Shown here piece after piece: positions 5,270 through 14,199 of a stretch of DNA of 20,937 bases. The notes beneath the pieces are model-generated. The model searched no databases. It was given only the letters and a program-made list of their open reading frames with translations, and was not told where the DNA came from. Position numbers and translations under genes: made by a program. How positions within the stretch are numbered: position 1 is the first letter of the stretch; each line of letters starts with the position of its first letter. The DNA comes from a virus, in IMG/VR virus record IMGVR_UViG_3300028786_000021, positions 1 through 20,937 of that record; one strand, given 5' to 3'.

Positions 5270-7078
5270 ATGGACGTCACCCAGTCGTGGTGGAAGGACA
5301 AGTCTGACGACCCGCTGACGCTCCTGACCAAGATCACGCAGGACATCGCCCAGCTGGAGAGTACCCAGCTCGACGGCTACGAGCGCTTCTACCGACTCGC
5401 GTTCCTCTACGACCCGTACGACTACCTCGGCAGGATCTACTTCCCCGCCGAGTACAACGTCGTCGTCACGGAGAACATCTGCGCCGCTGGCGTCGACACC
5501 GTGACGTCGATGGTCGCGAAGGCGAAGCACCGCGCCGTCTTCCTGACGGACGGTGCGGACTTCACCGCCAAGCGCCAGGCCGCGGACCGCGGCCGCTACG
5601 CGGAGGGACTCTGCAAGTCGGTGCGTCTCGACGAACGGCGCCCGCGCATCTTCAAGGACGCGGCCACCTTCGGTACTGGCCTCCTGCGTTTCGAGATCGA
5701 CAAGGACGGCTGCATCACGCACGAGCGCTTCCTGCCCGTCGAGGTGCGCGTGAACGAGCAGGAGTGCATCAGCCAGGCGCCGCGGAACCTGCATCTCCTC
5801 AAGTATCGCGACCGCGAGGAGCTCATGGCCCGCTACGCGGACAAGGCGGATGCGATCGAGGAGCACGCGAAGGACGTGGGCTCCTTCTGGTTCGGCATCG
5901 GGCCAACCGACGCGACCGACCAGATCCTCGTCCGCGAGTCCTACCGCCTGCCCATCGGCACCAAGGGCAAGCCGGGATTCCGCCCGGGTCGAAAGGTCGT
6001 CTCGACCGACCGCCTGGTGCTGCTCGACGAGCCCTACGAGCTGCCCCGCTTCCCGATCGCAGTGCTGCGCTGGAACGAGCGCACGACGGGCTTCATGGGC
6101 ATGGGCCTCATCGAGGGCCTGATGGGGCACCAGCGGACCATCAACAAGCAGAACGCGGCGATGGACACCCAGATCGACTTCCACGCCGCGCCCATCACGT
6201 ACACCCAGGTCAACGAGCTGCCCTACGCCACGAAGATGACCTTCGTTCCGGGCGTGGGCCGGTTCGTGCCGTACCTGTCGACGAAGCCCGAGACCAGCAT
6301 CCCCAAGATCATCGCGAACGAGGTCATGGCGCGGCAGGAGTACCTGAAGCGGTCCTACCTCGAGACGTCGGGCATCTCGACGATGCACTCGCACGGCGAG
6401 ATGCCGCTCAAGCGCGCGGAGACGGGCGCGGCGGTCGCCGAGATGAACGACGTCACCAGCGAGCGCTTCTCGATCCAGGAGCAGGCCAGCGAGCGCTGGT
6501 ACCTCGACTGCATCGAGGTGATGTTCATGCTGATCAAGGACAACTCCGACCGGAAGCTCCCCACGCCGGCGGTGGCCTTCTCCTTCGCGCACATCGCGAA
6601 GCGCATCAAGTGGAACGAGCTGGACCTCAAGGACGTCGTCTACCAGATCCAGGCGGCGCCGCAGTTCTCGCGCACGCTGAGCGGCCGCTACCAGCAGATC
6701 GCCGACTGGGTGAACCAGGGCGTGATCAGCCAGGACGAAGGGCGGCACCTCATCAATCACCCGGACCTCGACAGCGCGATGTCGCTGTTCGACGCGTACC
6801 GCGAGTTCATCGACAAGGTGAAGGAGCTGCTGCTCGACGGCGAGTACGTGGCGCCGGACCCGCGCGAGAACCTGGCGCTCGGTCTGAGCCTCCTCACGAT
6901 GGCCTACTTCGAGGCCTTCAACGACAACACCCCTGAGGACCGCGTCGAGAACATCCGCACGCGGTGCGACCAGATGGCGTTCCTGCTCGCGAAGCAGGCG
7001 CCGCCGCCGATGCCCATGACCGGCGGGCCTGCGCCCGCCGGCGCGCCGCCCGAGCTGGCGCCGCCGATGGCCGCCTAA
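5270..7078 (+). CDS. Portal protein (podovirus type)
   Basis: Portals form the 12-fold ring at one capsid vertex, are the nucleus for head assembly and the channel for DNA. The 602-aa length, the position right after the large terminase and before scaffold and capsid, and the sequence style fit. The N-terminal half carries FYRLAFLYDPYDYLGRIYF and NICAAGVDTVTSMVAKAK. The middle has FMGMGLIEGLMGHQRTINKQ, where a long helix preceded by a G-rich turn resembles the wing/stem region of portal proteins. Then comes ETSGISTMHSHGEMPLKRAE and a long helical stretch (EYLKRSYLE, SIQEQASERWYLDC). After residue about 580 the tail is Pro- and Ala-rich. ATG at 5270 has GGTGAAG and AGAGG just upstream, inside the previous gene. 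No known alternative. Confidence 0.9.
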   Translation: MDVTQSWWKDKSDDPLTLLTKITQDIAQLESTQLDGYERFYRLAFLYDPYDYLGRIYFPAEYNVVVTENICAAGVDTVTSMVAKAKHRAVFLTDGADFTAKRQAADRGRYAEGLCKSVRLDERRPRIFKDAATFGTGLLRFEIDKDGCITHERFLPVEVRVNEQECISQAPRNLHLLKYRDREELMARYADKADAIEEHAKDVGSFWFGIGPTDATDQILVRESYRLPIGTKGKPGFRPGRKVVSTDRLVLLDEPYELPRFPIAVLRWNERTTGFMGMGLIEGLMGHQRTINKQNAAMDTQIDFHAAPITYTQVNELPYATKMTFVPGVGRFVPYLSTKPETSIPKIIANEVMARQEYLKRSYLETSGISTMHSHGEMPLKRAETGAAVAEMNDVTSERFSIQEQASERWYLDCIEVMFMLIKDNSDRKLPTPAVAFSFAHIAKRIKWNELDLKDVVYQIQAAPQFSRTLSGRYQQIADWVNQGVISQDEGRHLINHPDLDSAMSLFDAYREFIDKVKELLLDGEYVAPDPRENLALGLSLLTMAYFEAFNDNTPEDRVENIRTRCDQMAFLLAKQAPPPMPMTGGPAPAGAPPELAPPMAA

Positions 7079-7117
7079 CCAACTGAGCAAAATCCCCGCG
7101 CCCGGAAGGAAGATCAA

Positions 7118-8176
7118 ATGCCGATCGAAGAGACCCCTGCGCCCGCGAACGAAGAGGCGACCTACCTCAAGGGGCTCGATGCCCTGTTGAAGGGCGACTC
7201 GCCTGAGCCCGAGCCCGAGCCCGAGCCCGAGCCGGCCGCCGACCCGAACGCCGAGCCGGCCGCCGCCGCGGTCGAGGAGCCCGCCGACGCCAAGGGAGAA
7301 GAGGACGCGGAGGACGGCGAGCCCGGGGACGAGAAGGACGAGGACGAGGACGAGGGCGAACCGAAGGTCGACAAGGAGGCGCTTCGCAAGCTCCAGAAGG
7401 AGAAGCGGGGCATCGAGCAGCACAAGACCGAAGTCCTGGAGCTCGAGCGCACGGTGAAGGAGCGCGAGGTGCGCGTCGAGAAGGGAGAGCGCGAGCTCAA
7501 GGACTTCTTCGGCGAGCTGAACGCCAGCCCGGTCGAAACGCTGCTGCGACACAGCCTCATCCCCGAGGCCGACCTGCAGTACTGGGCGAGGCAGTTCCAC
7601 CTGCTCTCGCCTGAGGCGCTCAAGGACCCGCGGAGCAAGCCGGAGGCCGAGCGCCTGCGTCGCGAGCGTGATCGCGACCAAGCCGCGCGGCGCAACGAGG
7701 CCGCGGTCAAGAAGCTGGAGCGCGAACGCGACGAGGACAAGGTGGCGCAGGCCGAGGAGCGCCAGCTGAACGACTACGTGACGCGCCTCGACGCGTCGGT
7801 GTCTGCATACAAAGCGAAAACCCCACTGCTGGTGAAGGCGATGGCGAAGGACCCCGCGGCCACCAAAGCGGAGCTCTACACCGTTGCCTACGAGCTCGCG
7901 AAGGCCGGCAACGGCCAGTTCGCGGAGCCCGGCAAGGTCCTGTTGGCCTGGGAGAAGCAGCAGCGCGCTCGTCTCGAGCGCTTCGGCATCTCCCTGCCGG
8001 TGGCGACCGCAGCGCCTGCGACTCAGACCAACAAAGCGAAATCCAAAACCGCCGCGAAGTCACAAGGGCAGAGCAAGAAAGGCGGCGCCGCCGGCGCCGC
8101 CGCCGAGGACGAAGCCGTTCTCGAAGGAGAGGCCTACCTCGCCGAGCTGGCGAGACGCCTCAAGAGCAGCGGGTAG
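7118..8176 (+). CDS. Capsid scaffolding protein
   Basis: A 352-aa, highly charged protein between portal and major capsid genes, where scaffolds lie. Residues 25-85 are acidic and disordered, including an EP repeat and a run rich in Glu, Asp and Gly. Residues about 85-130 form a strongly predicted coiled coil (EALRKLQKEKRG, LELERTVKEREVR, EKGERELK), and a second helical stretch is rich in Arg and Glu (RLRRERDRDQAARR). The extreme C-terminus, LAELARRLKSSG, is a short basic helix of the kind that binds the inside of the capsid in P22-like scaffolds. The scaffold would guide shell formation and then be removed. No protease gene is visible, so release by exit rather than cleavage is possible. A strong site (GGAAGGAAG) precedes ATG 7118. 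Confidence 0.8.
   Translation: MPIEETPAPANEEATYLKGLDALLKGDSPEPEPEPEPEPAADPNAEPAAAAVEEPADAKGEEDAEDGEPGDEKDEDEDEGEPKVDKEALRKLQKEKRGIEQHKTEVLELERTVKEREVRVEKGERELKDFFGELNASPVETLLRHSLIPEADLQYWARQFHLLSPEALKDPRSKPEAERLRRERDRDQAARRNEAAVKKLERERDEDKVAQAEERQLNDYVTRLDASVSAYKAKTPLLVKAMAKDPAATKAELYTVAYELAKAGNGQFAEPGKVLLAWEKQQRARLERFGISLPVATAAPATQTNKAKSKTAAKSQGQSKKGGAAGAAAEDEAVLEGEAYLAELARRLKSSG
7205..7234 (+). repeat. Hexanucleotide tandem repeat in the scaffold gene
   Basis: GAGCCC occurs four times in tandem (7205, 7211, 7217, 7223) followed by GAGCCG at 7229, encoding five Glu-Pro units. The run could expand or contract by slippage in multiples of two residues without breaking the frame. Confidence 0.8.
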
Positions 8177-8202
8177 GGACCCGCGCGCTGCAGGAGTGAC
8201 CA

Positions 8203-9432
8203 ATGGGTGCTTCCGACGCAAGCAACATGAACTACGTCTTCAAGTCCAAGTGGCTGAAGTTGGTGGAGATGGCCTCGCGCCGTCACCCGTCCCTGACCAA
8301 GGTGCGCAAGGTCAAGGGACTCACCAAGACGACGATCAACACCGTCGAGTACGGCAACGACCAGGGCGCCGCGTGGGGCGACAACATGTCGGTCGCGCAG
8401 ACGAACGGCGGCCAGCCCCAGGGCATGCAGTTCACCATCCCGGTGCGCAACGGCTACCGGGTCTGCAAGATCAAGCGCGTCGACCTCGAGCTGTCGAAGG
8501 ACAAGGAAGGCGCCTACGACTCGCTCGTCACGCGGCACATCAAGAGCGCGACGAACGGCATCTGGGACGACCTCGGCTTCATGCTGTTCCGCGACGGCAC
8601 GGGCGCGCGCGGCCGTCGCCTGGGCGCGCTGAGCAGCAACACCGTCACGCTCTACAACAAGGACGACGCCCGCAACTTCTTCAGGGGAATGACCGTCGTG
8701 GCGGGCGTGTCGACCTCGTCCCTCCAGGCTGGCTCGACCACCGTCACCAACGTCGATCCGGACGCCGGCCAGGTCACGCTCGCCAACGCGGCGGCGATCT
8801 CCGGCTTCGTGGCGGACATGTACCTCTTCCGCCAGGCCGAGACCGGCAACGTCTGCATGGACGGGTTCGAGACCATCAACCCGCTCACGGCGCCGTCGGC
8901 CGGCGAGTCGTTCCGCGGCTCCGGCAACGACCGCACGTTCTACACCTCGCTGCTCGCCGGCGCGCGTCTCTCGGCGACCGATGCGGCGGGCCTGTCCACT
9001 GAGGAGCGCGCGCTCACCGTCGCGACGCGCATCTTCAGCAACGGCGGCGACAGCGACCACCTCATCCTGAACCCGCTCAAGGCGCTCGAGGTCGTCGAGC
9101 GCCTGGGCGGCAAGACCGTCTACGACGGCACGGGAAAGAAGGCCGTCTTCGGCTTCACCGGCGTGGCCCTCAAGTCGCCCGCCGGCGAGCTCGAGGTCGT
9201 GGCCGACCCGGACTGCCCGGTCGACCGCGGTCGCGTCACGAAGCTGAGCGACTGGGTGATCGAGTACGCCGGCGCCGACCTGGTGCACGCGGCCTACGCC
9301 TCCGAGACCGGCGCGGGCAAGAACCAGTTCTTCGTCTGGAAGGACGCGGAGGACGCGGCGGAAGGTCGCTGGTCGGTCATCGCGAACCTCTACGCCGAGG
9401 AGCCCCGCAACCACGGCGTGTTCCCGCTCTAG
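8203..9432 (+). CDS. Major capsid protein (HK97-like fold expected)
   Basis: The 409-aa protein follows the scaffold after 26 bases, with a strong CAGGAG site before ATG 8203. It starts with a basic arm (KWLKLVEMASRRHPSLTKVR), then alternates strands and helices (PQGMQFTIPVRNGYRVCKIKR, GIWDDLGFMLFRDG). The later part has TFYTSLLAGARLS, the long helix LNPLKALEVVERLGG typical of the capsid A-domain region, then TGVALKSPAGELEVVADPD, and ends with NLYAEEPRNHGVFPL. No long cleavable N-terminal delta domain is apparent. Assignment rests on position, length and this secondary-structure order; I recognise the general style, not a specific family. It is followed by an intrinsic terminator, as expected for the most highly expressed gene of the head module. 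Confidence 0.88.
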   Translation: MGASDASNMNYVFKSKWLKLVEMASRRHPSLTKVRKVKGLTKTTINTVEYGNDQGAAWGDNMSVAQTNGGQPQGMQFTIPVRNGYRVCKIKRVDLELSKDKEGAYDSLVTRHIKSATNGIWDDLGFMLFRDGTGARGRRLGALSSNTVTLYNKDDARNFFRGMTVVAGVSTSSLQAGSTTVTNVDPDAGQVTLANAAAISGFVADMYLFRQAETGNVCMDGFETINPLTAPSAGESFRGSGNDRTFYTSLLAGARLSATDAAGLSTEERALTVATRIFSNGGDSDHLILNPLKALEVVERLGGKTVYDGTGKKAVFGFTGVALKSPAGELEVVADPDCPVDRGRVTKLSDWVIEYAGADLVHAAYASETGAGKNQFFVWKDAEDAAEGRWSVIANLYAEEPRNHGVFPL

Positions 9433-9450
9433 TCGACCGCGTAGCGCAGG

Positions 9451-9494
9451 CGGGGGAGAGCTGGCCGCGCGCCAGCTCTCCCCCGTTCCTTTTT
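9451..9494 (+). terminator. Intrinsic (Rho-independent) terminator after the major capsid gene
   Basis: CGGGGGAGAGCTGGC (9451-9465) pairs perfectly with GCCAGCTCTCCCCCG (9471-9485), 15 base pairs with a 5-base loop, followed at once by TTCCTTTTT (9486-9494). This is the clearest regulatory signal in the window. It begins 18 bases after the capsid stop and would end or thin transcripts between the head genes and the tail genes. Confidence 0.92.
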
Positions 9495-9529
9495 CGCTGC
9501 ACTTCATCCACACAGCAGAGGACACCACC

Positions 9530-9901
9530 ATGGCAAGTGCACACCCGGCGAAGGCCAATCGGCCTCACGTCGTCGACCACATCATGCGCCTGCAGGGCGG
9601 CAACGGCGCCGACCTCACGATCGAAGAGGGCTCGTTCATCAAGAGCGTGGCCCGCACCGGCGAGGGCGCGTACCGCATCACGTGGCAGCAGGACCCGGGG
9701 CAGTTCCTGGGCCCGAAAAGCGCCACCTTCTCTTCCGCGACCATGGCCGACACGAAGGGCCACACGGTCACGTTCGACACCTACGACGCCACGAACCTCC
9801 AGCTCGACTTCTCCGTCTGGGACTCCGCCTTCGCGGCGGACGACCTGCTGGTGAACGAGTACCTCACCCTCACGATCTCCTTCAGCGAGCACGGGTACTA
9901 G
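9530..9901 (+). CDS. Small structural-type protein after the capsid gene (123 aa)
   Basis: No family recognised. The sequence is beta-rich, with strands around AYRITWQQDPGQFLG, HTVTFDTYDATNLQLDFSVW and LLVNEYLTLTISFSEHGY, and no signal peptide, membrane helix or catalytic motif. ATG at 9530 has AGAGGA eight bases upstream. The gene is the first one behind the capsid terminator. No convincing sigma-70 promoter is visible in 9495-9529, so it is probably read by transcripts that pass the terminator or by a phage-specific promoter. By position and size it could be a capsid decoration protein or a small head-completion factor; this is inference. Confidence 0.65.
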   Translation: MASAHPAKANRPHVVDHIMRLQGGNGADLTIEEGSFIKSVARTGEGAYRITWQQDPGQFLGPKSATFSSATMADTKGHTVTFDTYDATNLQLDFSVWDSAFAADDLLVNEYLTLTISFSEHGY

Positions 9902-9902
9902 C

Positions 9903-10121
9903 GTGGCGCTCAAGGCGCTCGAGGGTCTCAAGGCGATGGCCATGAAGCCGTCCGCCATGGCTTCGCCGCCCGAGGACGAGCTCGGCGAGGAAGCGGCCGA
10001 CCCGGCGCGCGAGCGGAAGCTCGAGCTCGCCGACGAGCTCATCGCCGCGCTGAAGACGGGCGACCGAGAGGCCGTCGCTGACGTGCTCGAGGCGTGCGGC
10101 GGCGGCTACGACGAGGAGTAG
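9903..10121 (+). CDS. Small acidic helical protein of unknown function (72 aa)
   Basis: Not recognised. The N-terminal third is Met/Ala/Lys-rich (LKALEGLKAMAMKPSAMA), the middle is acidic and probably disordered, and residues about 40-66 predict a helix pair (ELADELIAALKTGDREAVADVLEACG). The last helices resemble a short helical hairpin. GTG at 9903 is used, one base after the previous stop, and the next gene starts three bases after its stop. The tight spacing on both sides, more than the sequence itself, supports that it is a real gene. Confidence 0.5.
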   Translation: MALKALEGLKAMAMKPSAMASPPEDELGEEAADPARERKLELADELIAALKTGDREAVADVLEACGGGYDEE

Positions 10122-10124
10122 ATC

Positions 10125-10814
10125 ATGGCCCGTAGCATCCCCGTCCAGGAGATCGTCGACGAGGTCCAGGTCCTCATCGAGGATCCGCTTCACGCGGTCG
10201 CGCCCGAGACGGAGTACCTCCGCCGGGTGAACCGGCACTACGCCCGGCTCCATGCCTTCTACGTGGGCATGGAGCCGGACCGCTACCGCACCGAGGCCAC
10301 GATCACGGTCTCGGTGGCGGACACGGCGAGCTACCCGCTGCCCGAGGACTGGCTGTCCACGATCGGCATCGACGCGGTCGTGGGCAACCAGCGCCCCGAG
10401 TTGGTGCGCCTGCACGAAGAGGAGCGCAACGACTACATCGGTCAGACCGGGCAGTCGAGGGCGTTCCGGCTCCTGGGCTCCAACGTGGTTCTCTACCCGA
10501 CGCCGATCGTCGGCCAGGTCTACAGGCACATCTACCTGCCGACCGCCCCGGTGCTTCTCATCGGCGCTTCGGTCGACTGTCGCGTCGGCCACGAGGCCTG
10601 GCTCGAGTGGTGCGTCGCGCGCGACCTGCTGAAGGCGAAGCAGGAGTACGACGGCCGCTGGGACGACGACATCGCGAAGCTCGAGGTCGAGCTGAAGATG
10701 GAGGCGAACCTCCGGTACTTCACCGACGTGGTGACGCTGCAAGCGAAGCGGAACCGACGGCCGTGGCCGTACGGCTCGGGGGCAGACGACTTCGGCTTCT
10801 GGCGGCTGCCGTGA
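10125..10814 (+). CDS. Head-to-tail adaptor (P22 gp4-like connector)
   Basis: Adaptors of this kind bind under the portal ring after packaging and start tail assembly. The N-terminal part is helical (VQEIVDEVQVLIED, EYLRRVNRHYARLHAFYV). It is followed by a strand pair and the hallmark SYPLPEDW near residues 69-76, which recurs in gp4-like podovirus adaptors. A beta region with VVLYPTPIVGQVYRHIYLPT follows, then C-terminal helices (WLEWCVARDLLKAKQEYD, IAKLEVELKMEANLRYF) that would plug onto the portal. The 229-aa length is normal for the group. ATG 10125 lies three bases after the previous stop, and the gene overlaps the next one by four bases (GTGA). Family recognised by pattern; ring stoichiometry not visible here. 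Confidence 0.75.
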   Translation: MARSIPVQEIVDEVQVLIEDPLHAVAPETEYLRRVNRHYARLHAFYVGMEPDRYRTEATITVSVADTASYPLPEDWLSTIGIDAVVGNQRPELVRLHEEERNDYIGQTGQSRAFRLLGSNVVLYPTPIVGQVYRHIYLPTAPVLLIGASVDCRVGHEAWLEWCVARDLLKAKQEYDGRWDDDIAKLEVELKMEANLRYFTDVVTLQAKRNRRPWPYGSGADDFGFWRLP

Positions 10815-11140
10815 GCAGCAAGCGGGAGCCGGGCCGGATCCCCGTCGCGGACAAGGACACCCAGCGTGCGCTCGACGACCTGCGCGACGCCGTGCGCGCG
10901 CTGGCCCGCGATCCCTTCGTGAACGCCACGACCATCGAGGTCGAGCTGCCGAACGCGACGGTCGTGCGCGTGAACCACCGGCTCGGCCGCAAGTTTCAGA
11001 GCTTCGTGCTCAGCCCGCCCCAGGGCCCGAGCTCGAGCGGGCGCATCGAGGAGCACCAGGCCGACAACCCCGCCGAGCAGGTCTGGCTCGAGGCCAACGG
11101 CTACGGCGCGACGGTCACCGTCCGCATGACGATCTGGTAG
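10811..11140 (+). CDS. Small beta-rich virion protein beside the adaptor (109 aa)
   Basis: The start is GTG at 10811, inside the previous stop (GTGA), which gives a coupled 109-aa product; the same frame is open back to 10607 but that part is a shadow of the adaptor. After a basic, helical N-terminus (DTQRALDDLRDAVRALARDP) the rest is beta-rich: TTIEVELPNATVVRVNHRLG, KFQSFVLSPPQG, and VWLEANGYGATVTVRMTIW. The pattern of N/H-x-LGR-x-x-x-x-x-(V/I) near the middle and a V-T-V-x-(M/L)-x-(I/V)-(W/F) end recurs in small unnamed phage proteins coded near connectors and fibres. Function unknown; likely a tail or fibre accessory part. Confidence 0.6.
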   Translation: MSSKREPGRIPVADKDTQRALDDLRDAVRALARDPFVNATTIEVELPNATVVRVNHRLGRKFQSFVLSPPQGPSSSGRIEEHQADNPAEQVWLEANGYGATVTVRMTIW

Positions 11141-11145
11141 AGGAC

Positions 11146-14100
11146 ATGGCGAAGAAACCCAGCTACAAGCCCGTGCAGTTCGAGCCGGCGAGGTACCCGC
11201 TCACCGGCGGCGTGGACACCAAGATCCACGGCTTCGTCCTGCCGGCGCCCAAGCTGCAGGCCTGCGAGAACGCCCACGTCGACCAGACCGGGTCCATCCA
11301 GCGCCGCTTCGGGCGTAGCGCGCTGGCCAACGACGTCCAGGGCGGCGGCACGGCGGCGAGCTGGGCCGCGCTCGCGACCTACAAGGGCAACCTGGTCGGC
11401 GTCACCGCAGGCGAGAACCAGAGCGGCGGCCACGCCTACGAGTACTCCGAGACCACGGACCGCTGGGTCGCCAAGGGCGGCGCCGAGTCGGTGCGGGTGC
11501 GCTCCACGAACGTGGCCAAGAGCGGCGCGGCCGCGGGCGCGTTCTGCGGCGACACCGCGAGCGCGAACGGCATCCGCGTGACCGCCTACGAGGAGTACGA
11601 GCCGGGCGTGGGCGCTGCCATCGACGGCGCGGTGCGCATCACGATCACGGATGCCGAGGGCGTCGTGCTGAAGCGCGCGCACACGCTTGCGTCGGTCCCC
11701 GGCGTGACCGCGTTCGGGCTCTTCGGCGTCAAGGTCGTCGCGCGCGGCAACCTGGTCTACGTCTTCTGGTACGACGAGGACCTGTTGAACGTCCGCGTCG
11801 CCATCGTCGACGCGACGAGCACGGCGACGCTCGGGACGATGGCGCCCACGCCGGTGACGGTGACCAGCGCCAACGTCGACACGACCTGGCCGTTCTTCGA
11901 CGTCGCGCCGAACAGCTCGAGCGGCATCTTGATCTGCTGGAACGACACCACGGCGAACCGCTTCTCGTTCGGCTTCGTGGATGCGACCGGCGTGCTCGGC
12001 GGCACGTCGACGCACGCGACCACGGCCGGGACGCTGCAGAGCCTCGCGTGCGCGGTGGCACCCGGCAACGCCATGCACGGCATGGTCTACACGCTCGGCA
12101 CGACGCCCACCGACCTCTACGCCATCCACCGGTCATGGAACGGCTCGGCGTGGACGTCGACCGCGACCAGCGCGGTGATCGACACGGCGCTCGCCGACCC
12201 GATCATCAACCTGGGCTGCCGCTACGAGTCGCTCACCTCGCTGCGCATCGTCTACACCGAGCCGACCGCGGGCGCGCCCAAGGTGCACCAGTCGAGCTAC
12301 ACGACGCTGAACGCCATCAGCGCGCGCATCGCCACGATCCGCCACAGCCGGCTTGCGTCGAAGCCGGTGCTGGGCGCGGACGGCCGGTTCTACTTCTGGG
12401 TGCTCGGGAACATCGACGCCGGCGCGGAAGCGCTGCCGCTCATCTTCCTCATCCGCGACGACAACGTCGTGATCGCCAAGGCCCTCGACACCGGCGCCGC
12501 GAACTTCATGACCGGGCAGACGGGCCTGCCGCAGATCGAGCGGGCGGGCAGCTCGCTCACGGTGGCGGTCGCCTACCTCGCGGGGCTCGTCAAGGCGACC
12601 GAGCAGACCTTCGCGGCTTCCATCGCGATCCGGCTGACCACCGTGGACTTCGCGCACAACGACAGCCACGCCAACATCGAGTGGGGCGAGGGCCTCTATA
12701 TGGGCGGCGGGATGCTGCTCCAGTACGACGGCGACTCCTTTGTCGAGTCGGGCTTCCTGGTGCCGTTCCCGGGGGCCGACGCTCCGACGCCGTCGACCGT
12801 CGTCGGGACGCACCTCACGCTCCTGGCCGAGTACTCCTACCTGTTCGTCTACGAGTGGACGAACATCCGCGGGGAACGCGAGCAGGGCACGACCTACGGC
12901 CCGGTCGTGGTCGCGGCCCTGACCGGCACGGACAACAAGCTGGCCTTCGCCCTGCGAACGCTCGCGCACACCCTGAAGCAGGGCAGCCGCGGCGATGTCG
13001 TGATCGCGGCCTACCGGACGCTCGCGAACCCGAACGAGGACTCGCCGCACTTCCGCGTCGGCCAGGTCGCCAATAACCCCTCGGCCGACACCGTCGTCTT
13101 CGAGGACACGCTCGCCGACGCGGACGCGGCGGAGCTCGAGCAGTTCTACCAGGACGCGGGCGAGCTCGAGAACACGGCGCCCCCGTCCGGCCACATCCTC
13201 GCGAGCGGCAACGGCCGCGTGCTCATCGGCGGTTTCGCCGACGCGCCGAACGACGCGATGGCGTCGAAGCAGCGCACGCCAGGCCGAGCTCTCGAGTTCT
13301 CCGACTTCATGCCGCGCATCGTCTTCCCGGGCGAAGGCGGCGACCTCACGGCGCTCGCGTTCCTGAACGAGACCGTGATCGGCTTCAAGGCCGGCCGGCT
13401 CTACCGGGTGCGCGGGGACGGTCCGAACAACGTCGGCAGCGGCGAGTTCTTCCCCGCCGAGCTCATCAGCTCGGACACCGGCACCTCGAGCGCGCGCAGC
13501 GTGGTGGTCACGCCGATGGGCATCATGTTCGAGGGCGCCAAGGGCAAGATGCTGCTCGACCAGGCGCTGCAGCTCCACTACATCGGCGCGCCGCTCGAGA
13601 AGCTCCCGGACCCTGGCGTGTGCACCGGCGCCACGCTCATCCCGGAGCTGCAGCAGGTGCGCTTCTCGTACGCGGCCACCACGCACGTCTTCGACTACTA
13701 CCACCGCCAGTGGTACGTCTTCACGCACCACTCGGACGGGCCCACCGTGCTGTGGAACGGCGTGCTCACCGCGCTCGAGGGCGACCTCGCGGTGTTCGAC
13801 GACGCGGCGTCGTGGACCGACGCCGGCGACGCCTACTCGGTCACGCTCACGCTTGGCTGGGTCGCGTCGTCGGCGACCCTCCACGGCGACATGCGCGTGA
13901 AGTCGATCGCTCTCCGCGGCGAGTCGCTGGCCGCGCACTACCTCTCCGTGATCGTCTCGTACGACGGCGCGGCGACGCCGAGCCAGACCATCGACTCGAC
14001 GATCGTGGCGCCCGGGATCCTCGAGTCGCAGTGGCGCCTGGTGACGAACATCTTCCAGATGGTCGAGGTCACCATCCGCGACGCGGTGCTCGACGTCTAC

Positions 14101-14196
14101 GGCGCCGACGTCGTGCAGAACACCGCCGGCGCCCGCCTGCAGGAGCTCGTCTTCGAGCTCGGCCCGCGCAGCACCAGCCTGGGAAGGAAGGGGTAA
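11146..14196 (+). CDS. Large tail nozzle/stabilisation-type protein (1016 aa)
   Basis: The N-terminus has YPLTGGVDTKIHGFVLPAPK and then ENAHVDQTGSIQRRFGR, the opening seen in many podovirus nozzle or packaged-DNA-stabilisation proteins (tail tubular protein B/P22 gp10-like): a Gly-Gly-Val-Asp-Thr-Lys start, and an E-N-x-x-V/D-x-x-G-S-x-x-x-R-x-G turn. The remainder is beta-rich with repeated blade-like segments (YKGNLVGVTAG, NLVYVFWYDED, GMVYTLGTTPTDLYAIH, YVFTHHSDGPTVLWNG), suggesting a beta-propeller ring with insertions. At 1016 aa it is longer than P22 gp10 (472 aa). No hydrolase or receptor-binding motif is visible. ATG at 11146 lies five bases after the previous stop. It would form the tail tip or close the channel. 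Confidence 0.75.
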   Translation: MAKKPSYKPVQFEPARYPLTGGVDTKIHGFVLPAPKLQACENAHVDQTGSIQRRFGRSALANDVQGGGTAASWAALATYKGNLVGVTAGENQSGGHAYEYSETTDRWVAKGGAESVRVRSTNVAKSGAAAGAFCGDTASANGIRVTAYEEYEPGVGAAIDGAVRITITDAEGVVLKRAHTLASVPGVTAFGLFGVKVVARGNLVYVFWYDEDLLNVRVAIVDATSTATLGTMAPTPVTVTSANVDTTWPFFDVAPNSSSGILICWNDTTANRFSFGFVDATGVLGGTSTHATTAGTLQSLACAVAPGNAMHGMVYTLGTTPTDLYAIHRSWNGSAWTSTATSAVIDTALADPIINLGCRYESLTSLRIVYTEPTAGAPKVHQSSYTTLNAISARIATIRHSRLASKPVLGADGRFYFWVLGNIDAGAEALPLIFLIRDDNVVIAKALDTGAANFMTGQTGLPQIERAGSSLTVAVAYLAGLVKATEQTFAASIAIRLTTVDFAHNDSHANIEWGEGLYMGGGMLLQYDGDSFVESGFLVPFPGADAPTPSTVVGTHLTLLAEYSYLFVYEWTNIRGEREQGTTYGPVVVAALTGTDNKLAFALRTLAHTLKQGSRGDVVIAAYRTLANPNEDSPHFRVGQVANNPSADTVVFEDTLADADAAELEQFYQDAGELENTAPPSGHILASGNGRVLIGGFADAPNDAMASKQRTPGRALEFSDFMPRIVFPGEGGDLTALAFLNETVIGFKAGRLYRVRGDGPNNVGSGEFFPAELISSDTGTSSARSVVVTPMGIMFEGAKGKMLLDQALQLHYIGAPLEKLPDPGVCTGATLIPELQQVRFSYAATTHVFDYYHRQWYVFTHHSDGPTVLWNGVLTALEGDLAVFDDAASWTDAGDAYSVTLTLGWVASSATLHGDMRVKSIALRGESLAAHYLSVIVSYDGAATPSQTIDSTIVAPGILESQWRLVTNIFQMVEVTIRDAVLDVYGADVVQNTAGARLQELVFELGPRSTSLGRKG

Positions 14197-14199
14197 CCG

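Noticed and set aside
9530-10121. Programmed frameshift joining the 123-aa and 72-aa genes
   Set aside because: No slippery heptamer is seen at the junction; the second gene has its own GTG one base after the stop.
10607-10810. N-terminal extension of the 109-aa protein
   Set aside because: It is a shadow of the adaptor gene in another frame; GTG 10811 overlaps the adaptor stop as GTGA, which is the usual junction in this run.
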